This document shows positions 37,011 through 45,290 of a stretch of 64,000 bases of DNA, piece by piece. Each line of letters begins with the position of its first letter. Position 1 is the first letter of the stretch. The notes beneath the pieces are model-generated. The model had not been told where the DNA came from. It made no database searches and saw nothing but the letters and a program-made list of their open reading frames with translations. The stretch spans positions 133,058-197,057 of the forward strand of contig NZ_WIQU01000065.1 of the NCBI RefSeq assembly GCF_015732285.1, written 5' to 3'. Source of the DNA: Pectinatus frisingensis. GTDB taxonomy: Bacteria; Bacillota; Negativicutes; Selenomonadales; Selenomonadaceae. The position numbers and the translations under genes were made by a program.

Positions 37011-37673
37011 ATGAAAGCAGTAATATTTGATATGGACGGGGTAATTGTCGATAGCGAAGCCATCCATATTAAAACTAAGATGCAAACGCTGAGGGAATAT
37101 GGTATAAATTGTACTCGGCAGGATTGTTTACCTTACTTTGGCCGGTCATCAAGGGCTTTTTTTAGTGATTTTATCACCCGGGCAGCTTCCAGTATTTCTT
37201 TAGATGAAATTGTCGCACGCAAACATCAGTTGTTTTTAGAATATATTGCAGATAATGATGCTGTACATCCGGTTAAAGGGGCTATCGCTTTAATTAAGGA
37301 TTTTCATAATAGACAGGTGCCATTGGCATTGGCTTCTTCGTCGGTGCGGCGAAATATTGAAATGTTTCTTAAGAGATTTGGCATATACGATTGTTTTGAT
37401 GTAGTTATGAGCGGAGCAGAACTGCTGCACAGTAAGCCAAATCCTGAGATTTATTTATTGACGGCAAAAAAACTGGGTATTAAACCGCAGGAATGTGCTG
37501 TGATAGAAGATGCTGAAGCGGGTGTGACAGCAGCGAAAAGGGCCGGGAATTATTGTGTGGCATATTGTAATCCTGATTATAGGGATTGCGGTCAAAATGT
37601 TTCGGCAGCTGATGTGCAGGTAGACTCATTGAATGATATTGATATTGACAGGCTGCTGGTGCAGAGGTATTGA
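37011..37673 (+). CDS. HAD-family phosphatase / beta-phosphoglucomutase-like
   Basis: 220 residues, HAD subfamily IA. Motif I DMDGVIVDSEAIH (nucleophile Asp), motif II Ser in ALASSSVRRN, motif III Lys in HSKPNPEIY, motif IV EDAEAGVTAAKRAG. The DMDGV(I/V)xDSE form is shared by beta-phosphoglucomutase and small sugar phosphatases; the substrate is unknown. ATG at 37011 behind GAGGA; a TTG 15 nt earlier is unlikely. 21 nt before the alcohol dehydrogenase, same operon. Confidence 0.85.
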   Translation: MKAVIFDMDGVIVDSEAIHIKTKMQTLREYGINCTRQDCLPYFGRSSRAFFSDFITRAASSISLDEIVARKHQLFLEYIADNDAVHPVKGAIALIKDFHNRQVPLALASSSVRRNIEMFLKRFGIYDCFDVVMSGAELLHSKPNPEIYLLTAKKLGIKPQECAVIEDAEAGVTAAKRAGNYCVAYCNPDYRDCGQNVSAADVQVDSLNDIDIDRLLVQRY

Positions 37674-37694
37674 GTTTTGGGAGGTATAAATATA

Positions 37695-38879
37695 ATGAAT
37701 AGTTTTGAATATTGTTGTCCGACAGAGATCATTTTCGGCAAAGATGCAGAAAAAAAAGCAGGTAGTAAAATAAAGTCATATGGAACCGATAAGGTTTTGC
37801 TGGTTTATGGCGGAGGCAGCGTAAAAAAAACGGGATTACTTAATGCTGTTTGTACTGATTTAAAAGAGCAGGGACTGGAGTATGCTGTCATAGGTGGTGT
37901 TAAACCAAATCCAGTGGTTTCATTTGTCCGTGATGGAATTAAGCTGGCGCAGCGTGAAAAAGTGAATTTTGTACTGGCTGTGGGCGGAGGCAGTGTCATT
38001 GATACGGCTAAAGCGATCGCTATTGGTCTGGCTAATAATTCTTATGACATATGGGATGACATCTGGCAAAATAAGGTTAAACCTGTTAAGACTACACCTA
38101 TGGGGTGTATTCTTACTTTGGCTGCTGCGGGTAGTGAAACCAGCGATTCTGCTGTTCTTACCAATGAAGCCACAGGTCAGAAACGCGGCTTGGGTACTGT
38201 GCTGAACCGTCCTAAAGTTGCTTTTATGAATCCGGAATTGACCTATAGTGCGCCGAGGTTTCAGATAGCTTGTGGTATAGGGGATATACTTATGCATACT
38301 TTGGAACGTTATTTTGATAAAAACAGCGATAACTGTATGACAGATTTTATTGCGGAAGGATTGTTGAAGAATGTAATCCATTTCAGCAAGGATGCGTTGG
38401 CAAAAGATCATGATTATTTGTCAAGAAGTGAAATAATGTATTGCGGCAGTCTGTCACATTGCAATCTGACGGGATTAGGACGACGCAAGGATTTTAGTGT
38501 TCACAAGCTTGGACATGAACTCAGCGGAAAGTTCGATGTGGCACATGGAGCATCATTGACAACAATGTGGGCAGTGTGGGCGCGGTATAGTTATAAAACT
38601 GACGTGAAGCGATTTGCCCGGTTAGCGAAAGTATTGTGGGATATTAATGAAAGTGACGAGGTAAAGGCAGCGCTTGGCGGCATTGACAAAATGGAAGCAT
38701 ATTTTCATTCAATCGGGCTGCCGGTCAACTTCACGGAATTGGGTATCGGTGTACAATCAAATGAAATACTCGAATATTTGGCTGATATGTGCACTGACTA
38801 TGGCAAGAAAACCGTCGGTAATTTTAAACCAATAACCAGACAGGATGCCATTAATATGTATAAAATGGCCAATCATTAA
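37695..38879 (+). CDS. Iron-containing alcohol dehydrogenase (butanol dehydrogenase-like)
   Basis: 394 residues, group III ADH of the YqhD/BdhA type. NAD(P) strand VYGGGSVKKTGL, GGGSVIDTAKAIA, and TLAAAGSETSDSAVLTNEATGQKRG. Expected metal ligands: Asp and His in IGDILMHTLERYF, then His in HKLGHELSGKFDVAHGASL. It reduces aldehydes or ketones in fermentation or detoxification. ATG at 37695 behind GGGAGG; the TTG at 37677 overlaps that site. Confidence 0.9.
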   Translation: MNSFEYCCPTEIIFGKDAEKKAGSKIKSYGTDKVLLVYGGGSVKKTGLLNAVCTDLKEQGLEYAVIGGVKPNPVVSFVRDGIKLAQREKVNFVLAVGGGSVIDTAKAIAIGLANNSYDIWDDIWQNKVKPVKTTPMGCILTLAAAGSETSDSAVLTNEATGQKRGLGTVLNRPKVAFMNPELTYSAPRFQIACGIGDILMHTLERYFDKNSDNCMTDFIAEGLLKNVIHFSKDALAKDHDYLSRSEIMYCGSLSHCNLTGLGRRKDFSVHKLGHELSGKFDVAHGASLTTMWAVWARYSYKTDVKRFARLAKVLWDINESDEVKAALGGIDKMEAYFHSIGLPVNFTELGIGVQSNEILEYLADMCTDYGKKTVGNFKPITRQDAINMYKMANH

Positions 38880-38929
38880 AAATATTGAATAAAGCTATAG
38901 GATAATTTGTATTATAGGGCGTGAGATAA

Positions 38930-39841
38930 ATTATCGTAGAAGATAATAAGTGTTCATTGTGTCCGCGGCAATGTAAAGTTAAGCGAGAAAATGGTGAAAC
39001 GGGTTTTTGTCGGGCCGGTAATGAGGCAAAAGTGGCATTGGTCAGTGTTCATAAGTGGGAGGAACCTTGTATATCGGGGAAGAATGGCGCTGGAACAGTG
39101 TTTTTTTCTAATTGCAATATGCGGTGTATATTTTGCCAGAATTATGCAATAAGTGCTCTGGGATATGGGATTACCGTTGATACGGGACGTTTGGCCGAAA
39201 TATTTTTAGAGCAGCAGGCAAGGGGCGTGGAATGCCTTGAGCTTGTGACACCAACACAGTACGCGGCCGTGATAGCTGCAGCGTTGAAGACGGCCCGGAC
39301 AGCAGGATTGAAATTGACTGTCGTTTGTAATACAAATGCTTATGAGACAATTGAAACGATAAAGATGCTGGCACCATATGTCGACGTATTTTTGCCGGAT
39401 ATGAAGTATTGGGATGAAACGATAGCACGAAAATATTCGCAGGCGCCAAACTATGCGGCAACGGCAACGGCAGCAATAAGGGCAATGTATGAAGCAGCGG
39501 GACCAGCAGTTATGGCAGGTAATATGCTGAAAAAGGGAGTACTGGTGAGACACCTGATTTTACCATGGCAGTATAAGGATAGCATAAAAATAGTGGAATG
39601 GCTGTGGAAGACATTTGGTGATAATATTTATTTAAGTTTGATGAATCAATATACTCCGGCATACAAAGCTGCGGAAATTCCTCAGCTGAATAGAAAATTG
39701 ACTACATTTGAATATCAAAAAGTTATTGATGCGGCTTTGGACTTGGGAATAAAAAATTGTTTTGTACAAGAACGGGCCAGTTCTTCGAAAAGATTTATCC
39801 CTGAGTTTAATGGTGATAATGTTTTACCAACCGGTCATTGA
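38930..39841 (+). CDS. Radical SAM protein, PflA-like (4Fe-4S), start uncertain
   Basis: About 303 residues. The radical SAM triad is CNMRCIFCQN; the N-terminus has an extra Cys set (CSLCPRQCKVKR and CRAG). Similar proteins are annotated as pyruvate-formate-lyase-activating-like, but their target is unknown. The frame opens after TAA at 38927-38929, and the conserved IIVEDNKCSLCPRQC precedes the first ordinary start-like codon, a TTG at 38957 that would remove the first Cys. The true start is therefore probably the ATT or ATC at 38930/38933, with GGGCGTGAG just upstream. Confidence 0.8.
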   Translation: MIVEDNKCSLCPRQCKVKRENGETGFCRAGNEAKVALVSVHKWEEPCISGKNGAGTVFFSNCNMRCIFCQNYAISALGYGITVDTGRLAEIFLEQQARGVECLELVTPTQYAAVIAAALKTARTAGLKLTVVCNTNAYETIETIKMLAPYVDVFLPDMKYWDETIARKYSQAPNYAATATAAIRAMYEAAGPAVMAGNMLKKGVLVRHLILPWQYKDSIKIVEWLWKTFGDNIYLSLMNQYTPAYKAAEIPQLNRKLTTFEYQKVIDAALDLGIKNCFVQERASSSKRFIPEFNGDNVLPTGH

Positions 39842-39872
39842 TATAATATAACTAAATTTTGGAAGTGAAGAT

Positions 39873-40832
39873 ATGCCGATAAAAATTCCTAATAATTTGC
39901 CGGCAGCGCAAATACTTGATAAAGAAAATATATTTGTAATGGATACAGATCGTGCGTATAAGCAGGATATACGTCCGCTGCATATTCTCATACTGAACCT
40001 TATGCCGTTGAAAACGGTAACGGAAACACAATTGCTGCGTTTGCTGGGAAATACTCCGCTGCAGGTCGAAGTTGATTTTATTTATACGCAGTCTTATACA
40101 CCGGCACACACTTCCATGGATTACCTGACTGAATTTTATGGTACTTTTGCGGATGTCAAAAATAATATATATGATGGTTTTATCATGACGGGAGCTCCGG
40201 TGGAACAGCTGGAATATGAAGATGTAGCCTACTGGGATGAAGTCTGCCAAATAATGGAATGGACAAAGACTCATGTGTTTTCGTCATTTTATATCTGCTG
40301 GGGAGCTCAGGCCGGGCTTTATTATCATTATGGAGTGCCTAAATATGCAGTGGAACCAAAGATTTTTGGCGTATATAAACATCGTCTGCTGGTAGAACAT
40401 GAAAAATTGTTCAGAGGGTTTGATGATGAATTTTATGTACCGCATTCACGTCATACTGAAGTGCGGCGCAGTGACGTTGAAAAAGTCCCGGAATTGACGA
40501 TTATGGCTGAATCGGATAGTCGCTGCGGAGTCTATGCCATTGCCAATTTGAAGCATCGTCAGTTTTTTATTACCGGACATGCGGAATACGACCCGTTATC
40601 ATTGAAATGGGAGTATGACCGCGACGTAAAAGCAGGATTGGATATTCAAATACCCTGTAATTATTATCCTAATGATGATCCTAAAAGACAGCCTGTTGTG
40701 AAATGGCGCAGTGTAGCTAACCTGCTTTTTGCTAATTGGCTGAACTATTATGTATATCAGGAAACACCATATGATCTGGCAAATTTAAAAAATACTTCGA
40801 CACCATGGCGAAATGGTATCAGAGAAATATAA
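39873..40832 (+). CDS. metA: Homoserine O-acyltransferase MetA, acetyl-type
   Basis: Activates homoserine for methionine synthesis. 319 residues, MetA fold with nucleophile Cys142 in [14 protein letters not shown], and the late His and Glu in TGHAEYDP. Residue 111 is Glu ([13 protein letters not shown]). In this family Glu111 gives acetyl-CoA preference and Gly111 succinyl-CoA preference, so it should be a homoserine O-acetyltransferase despite being MetA-like. No SAM riboswitch or S-box is seen in the 31-nt gap upstream, so it is probably co-transcribed with the radical SAM gene. Confidence 0.93.
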   Translation: MPIKIPNNLPAAQILDKENIFVMDTDRAYKQDIRPLHILILNLMPLKTVTETQLLRLLGNTPLQVEVDFIYTQSYTPAHTSMDYLTEFYGTFADVKNNIYDGFIMTGAPVEQLEYEDVAYWDEVCQIMEWTKTHVFSSFYICWGAQAGLYYHYGVPKYAVEPKIFGVYKHRLLVEHEKLFRGFDDEFYVPHSRHTEVRRSDVEKVPELTIMAESDSRCGVYAIANLKHRQFFITGHAEYDPLSLKWEYDRDVKAGLDIQIPCNYYPNDDPKRQPVVKWRSVANLLFANWLNYYVYQETPYDLANLKNTSTPWRNGIREI

Positions 40833-40836
40833 TAAA

Positions 40837-40968
40837 GGGGTGTCACATGAAAGGCATTGACCTCATAAAGATGCAATTGACCGCTTGCGGCCTTCCGCCG
40901 TTTTGAAAGTGGATAAAAAGAACAAAACATTGCAATTTATGAATGAAAATGATTATGTGTGATACCCC
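40837..40968. repeat. Interspersed palindromic repeat, copy C (inverted)
   Basis: Reverse orientation relative to copy A. Ends GGGGTGTCACATGAAAGGC and GATTATGTGTGATACCCC pair as terminal inverted repeats. Shared blocks on the minus strand are CATTTTCATTCATAAATTGCA and TTTATGAGGTCAATG. The centre has a GCGG/CCGC hairpin unlike copy A. It fills the gap between the convergent metA and polA genes. Confidence 0.8.
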
Positions 40969-40991
40969 TTTTTATTATTTATAGCAGACAG

Positions 40992-43622
40992 CTATTTAGT
41001 TGCAGCCCAATTGATACCAGTGTTTATGTCTATGGTCAGGGGAACTTTTAATTTGACGATATCCTGCATTGTTCTATGTAAAATATCCTTTAGGACAGGT
41101 ATTTCAGAATTGATGCATTCAATGACCAGTTCGTCATGAACTTGTAGTAAAATGCGGCTTTTAAGGTTTTGCTTGTTTAATTCCTGCCAAGTGGCAATCA
41201 TAGCCATTTTAATGATATCGGCAGCGGTGCCTTGTATAGGTGTATTCATTGCCATTCGTTCATTTTGTGAGCGAATGTTATGATTGCTGCTTTTTATGCC
41301 GGGCAGATAGCGGCGGCGTCCGAATAAAGTAGTAGTATAGCCTTTTTCATGTGCCTGGTCAACGATGTTGTCCAGGTATTTTTTTACTCCTTCATATTTA
41401 GCAAAATAATTGCTGATATAGTCGGCGGCTTCCTGGCGGGAAATGTGCAGCTCTTGTGCCAGGCCATAGTCGCTTTTACCGTATACAAGGCCAAAATTAA
41501 TTGCCTTGGCATGGCGGCGCAGTTCCGGTGTTATTTCATCAAGCGGTACGTTGAAAACTTCTGAGGCAGTGCGGGAATGGATGTCTTGTTCCAGCTGAAA
41601 AGCTTCAATAAAATTTTTATCATCGGACATATGTGCTAAAATGCGCAATTCTATTTGAGAATAATCGGCTGATAAAAATAGATCATACCCCTTGCCTGGT
41701 TCAAAAAGGCTGCGAATTTTTTTACCGGCATCGGTTCGTACAGGAATATTTTGCAGATTGGGGTCAGAGCTGCTTAATCTGCCTGTGGCAGTAACTGTCT
41801 GGTTGAAAGTAGTATGTATGCGATGTGTTGTTGTATCAATCAGTTCATGCATCGCATCTAAATAAGTACTTTTCAGTTTATTCCACATACGATAATCAAG
41901 GATCTTCTCAATAATGGGGTGATAGGGGCGTAAGGATTCCAATACTTCGGCATTGGTGGAATAACCGGTTTTAGTCTTTTTTTGCACAGGTAATTTTAGA
42001 TGCTCAAATAATACTTCACCAAGTTGTTTAGGAGAATTGACATTGAATTCTGTTTCAGCCAGCTGATATATTTCAGTGAGTAGTTTGTAGATGGTGCCGC
42101 CGATTTCGTCGGACATATTTTTTAATTTGGTGTCGTTTATATATACGCCGTATTCTTCCATCGATACAAGAACATCTTCCAAAGGCAATTCGGTTTTTTC
42201 ATATAAATTGTAAAGATCTTTGTTTTGCAGGGCATCTGTTAAGATGTCGGCCAATTTTTTTAATGAAATGGTATTTATGTAATAAACGGCTTCAGATTGC
42301 AGGCTGTCACTTGAATCAGGCTTGTAGGCAGGCGGTTCTTCAATAAGATATTTAGCAGCTAAACTGGTCATATTATAATCGCCGGCTGCCGGATCAAGCA
42401 TATAAGCGGCAAGCAACAAGTCGATGATTTTACCTTGCGGTTTAAACGCGCAGTGCAAAGTGTTTTTTAAATCATAGGTTATTACGGTCAGATTTTTATC
42501 CTGAAAAAGAGACTTGATGAAGTTCTCAAATTCGGGTTGATTGGGCAGATATAAAGCCGGTTGTTTTTCGACCATTGTTTTGAGAACAAAGCCATTACAT
42601 GTCATATGGGGAACTTTGCCGGAGATTATCGGCAGGTAAATAAAATATTTATCAGTTTTGATTTGCCGGGCAAGTTTGGCAATATTGTCTGGCACCAGCG
42701 TAATATACTCATTGGCGGCAGCGGGAACAGCAGTGGGAGCATCACTGCCGCAGAGCCGATTCAAAGCCGGCCAGACGCTTTTAAGCTCATTGACGGTGCA
42801 AAAAGATTTTATTAAGTTTGCATCTGGTGCAATAGTGAAATCTGTTGTGTTGAAAGATAATGGCATATCACATTTTATCGTAGCTAATTTATAGGAAAGA
42901 AAGGCCATTTCTTTGTCATTAATTAATTTTTCCTGCAATTTTTTACCGGAAATAGCGGTAATATTTTCATATATACCAACTAAGGTTTGATATTGGGTCA
43001 GTAATTTCAAGGCAGTTTTTTCACCAATACCATATACACCGGGAATATTATCCGATTTATCACCCATTAATGCCTTAAGATCGATCAATCGTTGTGGTAC
43101 GATACCGTATTTCGCCATAAAAGCTGTTTCATCAAAAATGTCGGTTTCACTGATACCTTTTTTTGTCATCATTACTTTTAGATTAGGACGGATAAGCTGT
43201 AAGGCGTCACGGTCACCGGTAACTATTATTGTTTCATAATTGTTGGCAGCGGCACTAGTGGCAAGTGTTCCTATAATATCATCGGCCTCATAGTTATCCA
43301 TTTCAATAAATTTTATGCCCATGGCATTACTGAAATCGTGTAATAAGGGAATTTGGCTTTTGAGTTCATCAGGAGTTTTTTCTCGGGTCCCCTTGTAGTC
43401 TTTATACATTTCTGTACGGAATGTTTGGCGGCTTTTATCAAAAGCTATTGCTGCATATTGTGGCTGCAGTTCTTCAAGCAGCTTTACGAGCATTCTGACA
43501 AAACCAAAAATGGCATTGGTGTATTTCCCGGATTCAGTTGTTAAGAGTGGCAGAGCAAAAAAAGCCCGATACATTAAACTACTGCCGTCGATTATAACAA
43601 ACTTATTATTTTTTTGATTCAT
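40992..43622 (-). CDS. polA: DNA polymerase I, proofreading residues lost
   Basis: Repair and Okazaki-fragment polymerase, 876 residues. 5'-3' flap nuclease domain (1-290): DGSSLMYRAFFALP, EADDIIGTLA, TGDRDALQL, LMGDKSDNIPGVYGIGEKTA. The middle 3'-5' exonuclease-like domain (about 310-470) lacks the catalytic Asp-x-Glu (the strand reads YFIYLPI), so no proofreading is expected, as in Bacillus polymerases. Polymerase motifs A SADYSQIELRILAHMSDD, B RRHAKAINFGLVYG and C LLQVHDELVIE are intact. ATG at 43622 (MNQKNNKFV) behind TAGGAG; the longer open frame is not used. Confidence 0.95.
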   Translation of the reverse strand: MNQKNNKFVIIDGSSLMYRAFFALPLLTTESGKYTNAIFGFVRMLVKLLEELQPQYAAIAFDKSRQTFRTEMYKDYKGTREKTPDELKSQIPLLHDFSNAMGIKFIEMDNYEADDIIGTLATSAAANNYETIIVTGDRDALQLIRPNLKVMMTKKGISETDIFDETAFMAKYGIVPQRLIDLKALMGDKSDNIPGVYGIGEKTALKLLTQYQTLVGIYENITAISGKKLQEKLINDKEMAFLSYKLATIKCDMPLSFNTTDFTIAPDANLIKSFCTVNELKSVWPALNRLCGSDAPTAVPAAANEYITLVPDNIAKLARQIKTDKYFIYLPIISGKVPHMTCNGFVLKTMVEKQPALYLPNQPEFENFIKSLFQDKNLTVITYDLKNTLHCAFKPQGKIIDLLLAAYMLDPAAGDYNMTSLAAKYLIEEPPAYKPDSSDSLQSEAVYYINTISLKKLADILTDALQNKDLYNLYEKTELPLEDVLVSMEEYGVYINDTKLKNMSDEIGGTIYKLLTEIYQLAETEFNVNSPKQLGEVLFEHLKLPVQKKTKTGYSTNAEVLESLRPYHPIIEKILDYRMWNKLKSTYLDAMHELIDTTTHRIHTTFNQTVTATGRLSSSDPNLQNIPVRTDAGKKIRSLFEPGKGYDLFLSADYSQIELRILAHMSDDKNFIEAFQLEQDIHSRTASEVFNVPLDEITPELRRHAKAINFGLVYGKSDYGLAQELHISRQEAADYISNYFAKYEGVKKYLDNIVDQAHEKGYTTTLFGRRRYLPGIKSSNHNIRSQNERMAMNTPIQGTAADIIKMAMIATWQELNKQNLKSRILLQVHDELVIECINSEIPVLKDILHRTMQDIVKLKVPLTIDINTGINWAATK

Positions 43623-43904
43623 AGTGATAATACTCCTAAAATTGTTATTTACTATAAAATATAACATAATTAAATGTTTCTTCCAACATTGAATATACTC
43701 AGAAAAAGCTTGCAATGTGCTTGTCAGTAGACAATACAGCTTAAAAATATTATAATAAACGCAAGTTTTATTATAAGGTTATAGTATGTGGTAAAGCAGG
43801 GTGTCTTATTTATATATTATATGGCCCGGCGTATTTTTATTAATTTGTCGGCTGAGTATAATAAGAGAAACTGAATAGATACCATAAATCTAGGAGGATG
43901 TCTG

Positions 43905-44960
43905 ATGAAAAAGAGATTGGATCCGGATTCATTCGATTTTCCGGTGGAAAAAATAGAAAAGGGATTTTATAGTGATATTTATTTTTTGCGGACGCAGGCA
44001 ATTTTAGAACAAGCTGATATGGCACCTCACGTTACTGTACAAATTTTTCAACGTGATTACGCAATGCTTTGCGGTATAGATGAGGTCATTGCTCTGATCA
44101 AGAAATGTTCGCGTAATCCTAAAAAATTGAAAATTATGGCACTTCACGACGGCGATAAAGTGGCACCCTGGGAAACAGTGATGACGATAGAAGGCAATCT
44201 GGCTGATTTTATTCATTTGGAAACGGTATACCTGGGCATATTGGCCAGAAGAACAAAGATAGCCACGAATTGCAGCAGGGCAGTTGAAGCAGCCAATGGC
44301 AAACCGGTGCTGTTTTTCCCATCACGTTTTGATGAATACACTGTTCAGGAGGGCGATGGTTATGCGGCTAAAGTGGGCGGTATGGACAATGTATCAACTC
44401 CGGCTAATGCTATGTGTTGGGGAGTAGAGGCGGCTGGAACGATACCGCATGCTCTGATAGCAGCATTTAACGGAGATACTTTAGCAGCGACAAGGGCTTT
44501 TGATAAATATATGGATCCCAAAATAAGCCGGATAGCATTAGTTGATTTTAATAATGACTGTGTCAATACCAGCTTGGCAATTGCACGGGAACTCGGTGAT
44601 AAGCTTGAAGGTGTGCGGCTTGACACTTCGGATAAGATGGTCGATGTATCATTGATCGGGCAGATGGGGCATTTTAAACCTACAGGGGTAAATGAGCAGC
44701 TGGTGCGCAATGTCAGAGCGGCACTTGATAATGAAGGGTTTAATCATGTGAAGATTATTGTATCAGGCGGATTCAATCCTGACAGGATTCGTTTGTTTGA
44801 ACAAAATAAAGTTCCGGTTAATGTATATGCTGTGGGCAGCAGTATTTTTGCCACTAATGTTGATTTTACTGCGGACGTGGTATTGCTTGACGGAAAACCG
44901 TGTGCCAAAACAGGGCGTCATTATTTACCTAATGAACGACTGGAAAATGTAGAAATGTAG
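43905..44960 (+). CDS. pncB: Nicotinate phosphoribosyltransferase-family protein
   Basis: NAD salvage: joins nicotinate to PRPP. 351 residues, a short member. Typical blocks: GFYSDIYFLRTQAIL near the N-terminus, IHLETVYLGILARRT, the FPSRFDEYTVQEGDGYAAKVGG stretch with the expected His replaced by Asp, EGVRLDTSDKMV, and KIIVSGGFNPDRI with the phosphate-binding turn. Short homologues of this kind exist in Clostridia; activity as a true NAPRTase is likely but not certain. Start behind AGGAGG. A 27-residue membrane peptide follows after 10 nt. Confidence 0.82.
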   Translation: MKKRLDPDSFDFPVEKIEKGFYSDIYFLRTQAILEQADMAPHVTVQIFQRDYAMLCGIDEVIALIKKCSRNPKKLKIMALHDGDKVAPWETVMTIEGNLADFIHLETVYLGILARRTKIATNCSRAVEAANGKPVLFFPSRFDEYTVQEGDGYAAKVGGMDNVSTPANAMCWGVEAAGTIPHALIAAFNGDTLAATRAFDKYMDPKISRIALVDFNNDCVNTSLAIARELGDKLEGVRLDTSDKMVDVSLIGQMGHFKPTGVNEQLVRNVRAALDNEGFNHVKIIVSGGFNPDRIRLFEQNKVPVNVYAVGSSIFATNVDFTADVVLLDGKPCAKTGRHYLPNERLENVEM

Positions 44961-44970
44961 GTTATGAATT

Positions 44971-45054
44971 ATGGGATTTGGTGATATTCTCATTTTTATT
45001 TTATTGGGTGCAATGATTGTATATACATTTTGGGACGATATATTTGATCGTTGA
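44971..45054 (+). CDS. 27-residue membrane peptide
   Basis: Reads MGFGDILIFILLGAMIVYTF then WDDIFDR, with one membrane helix (about 4-20) and an acidic tail. It lies 10 nt after pncB and 22 nt before a strong terminator, so it is the last frame of that transcript. The ribosome site is weak (AGGTT), suggesting coupling to pncB. No family is recognised; the compact placement and clear single-helix pattern favour a real small protein. Confidence 0.5.
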   Translation: MGFGDILIFILLGAMIVYTFWDDIFDR

Positions 45055-45076
45055 TAATTCTGGAATTTACCATACT

Positions 45077-45118
45077 ATAGATAAAAAGCTGTTGCTACAG
45101 TGACAGCTTTTTATCTAT
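45077..45118 (+). terminator. Terminator after pncB and small peptide
   Basis: 16-bp perfect stem (45077-45092 with 45103-45118; arm ATAGATAAAAAGCTGT) and a 10-nt loop, with a T-rich right arm. Confidence 0.85.
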
Positions 45119-45290
45119 GCAGTGAATACATAAATTGTTTGTGTTATTAACCTGATAAGTAATATATTATGCTTGACTATAAAAAATAATAATGATATTA
45201 TGAAAAAAGTATATCAATAATTATAGATAGAAAGAAGATTTCCATTATTTGGAAAAATAAATTAATATTATTATAAGAGGATGAAATAAA

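Noticed and set aside
37920-38411. 163-residue minus-strand frame inside the alcohol dehydrogenase gene
   Set aside because: No ribosome site or family pattern; the plus frame has full ADH motifs.
39842-39872. SAM riboswitch before metA
   Set aside because: Only 31 nt separate metA from the preceding gene, too short for an S-box.
43721-43734. TTGTC-AGTA-GACAA inverted repeat upstream of pncB as an NAD-repressor site
   Set aside because: Arms are only 5 bp and no promoter lines up with it.
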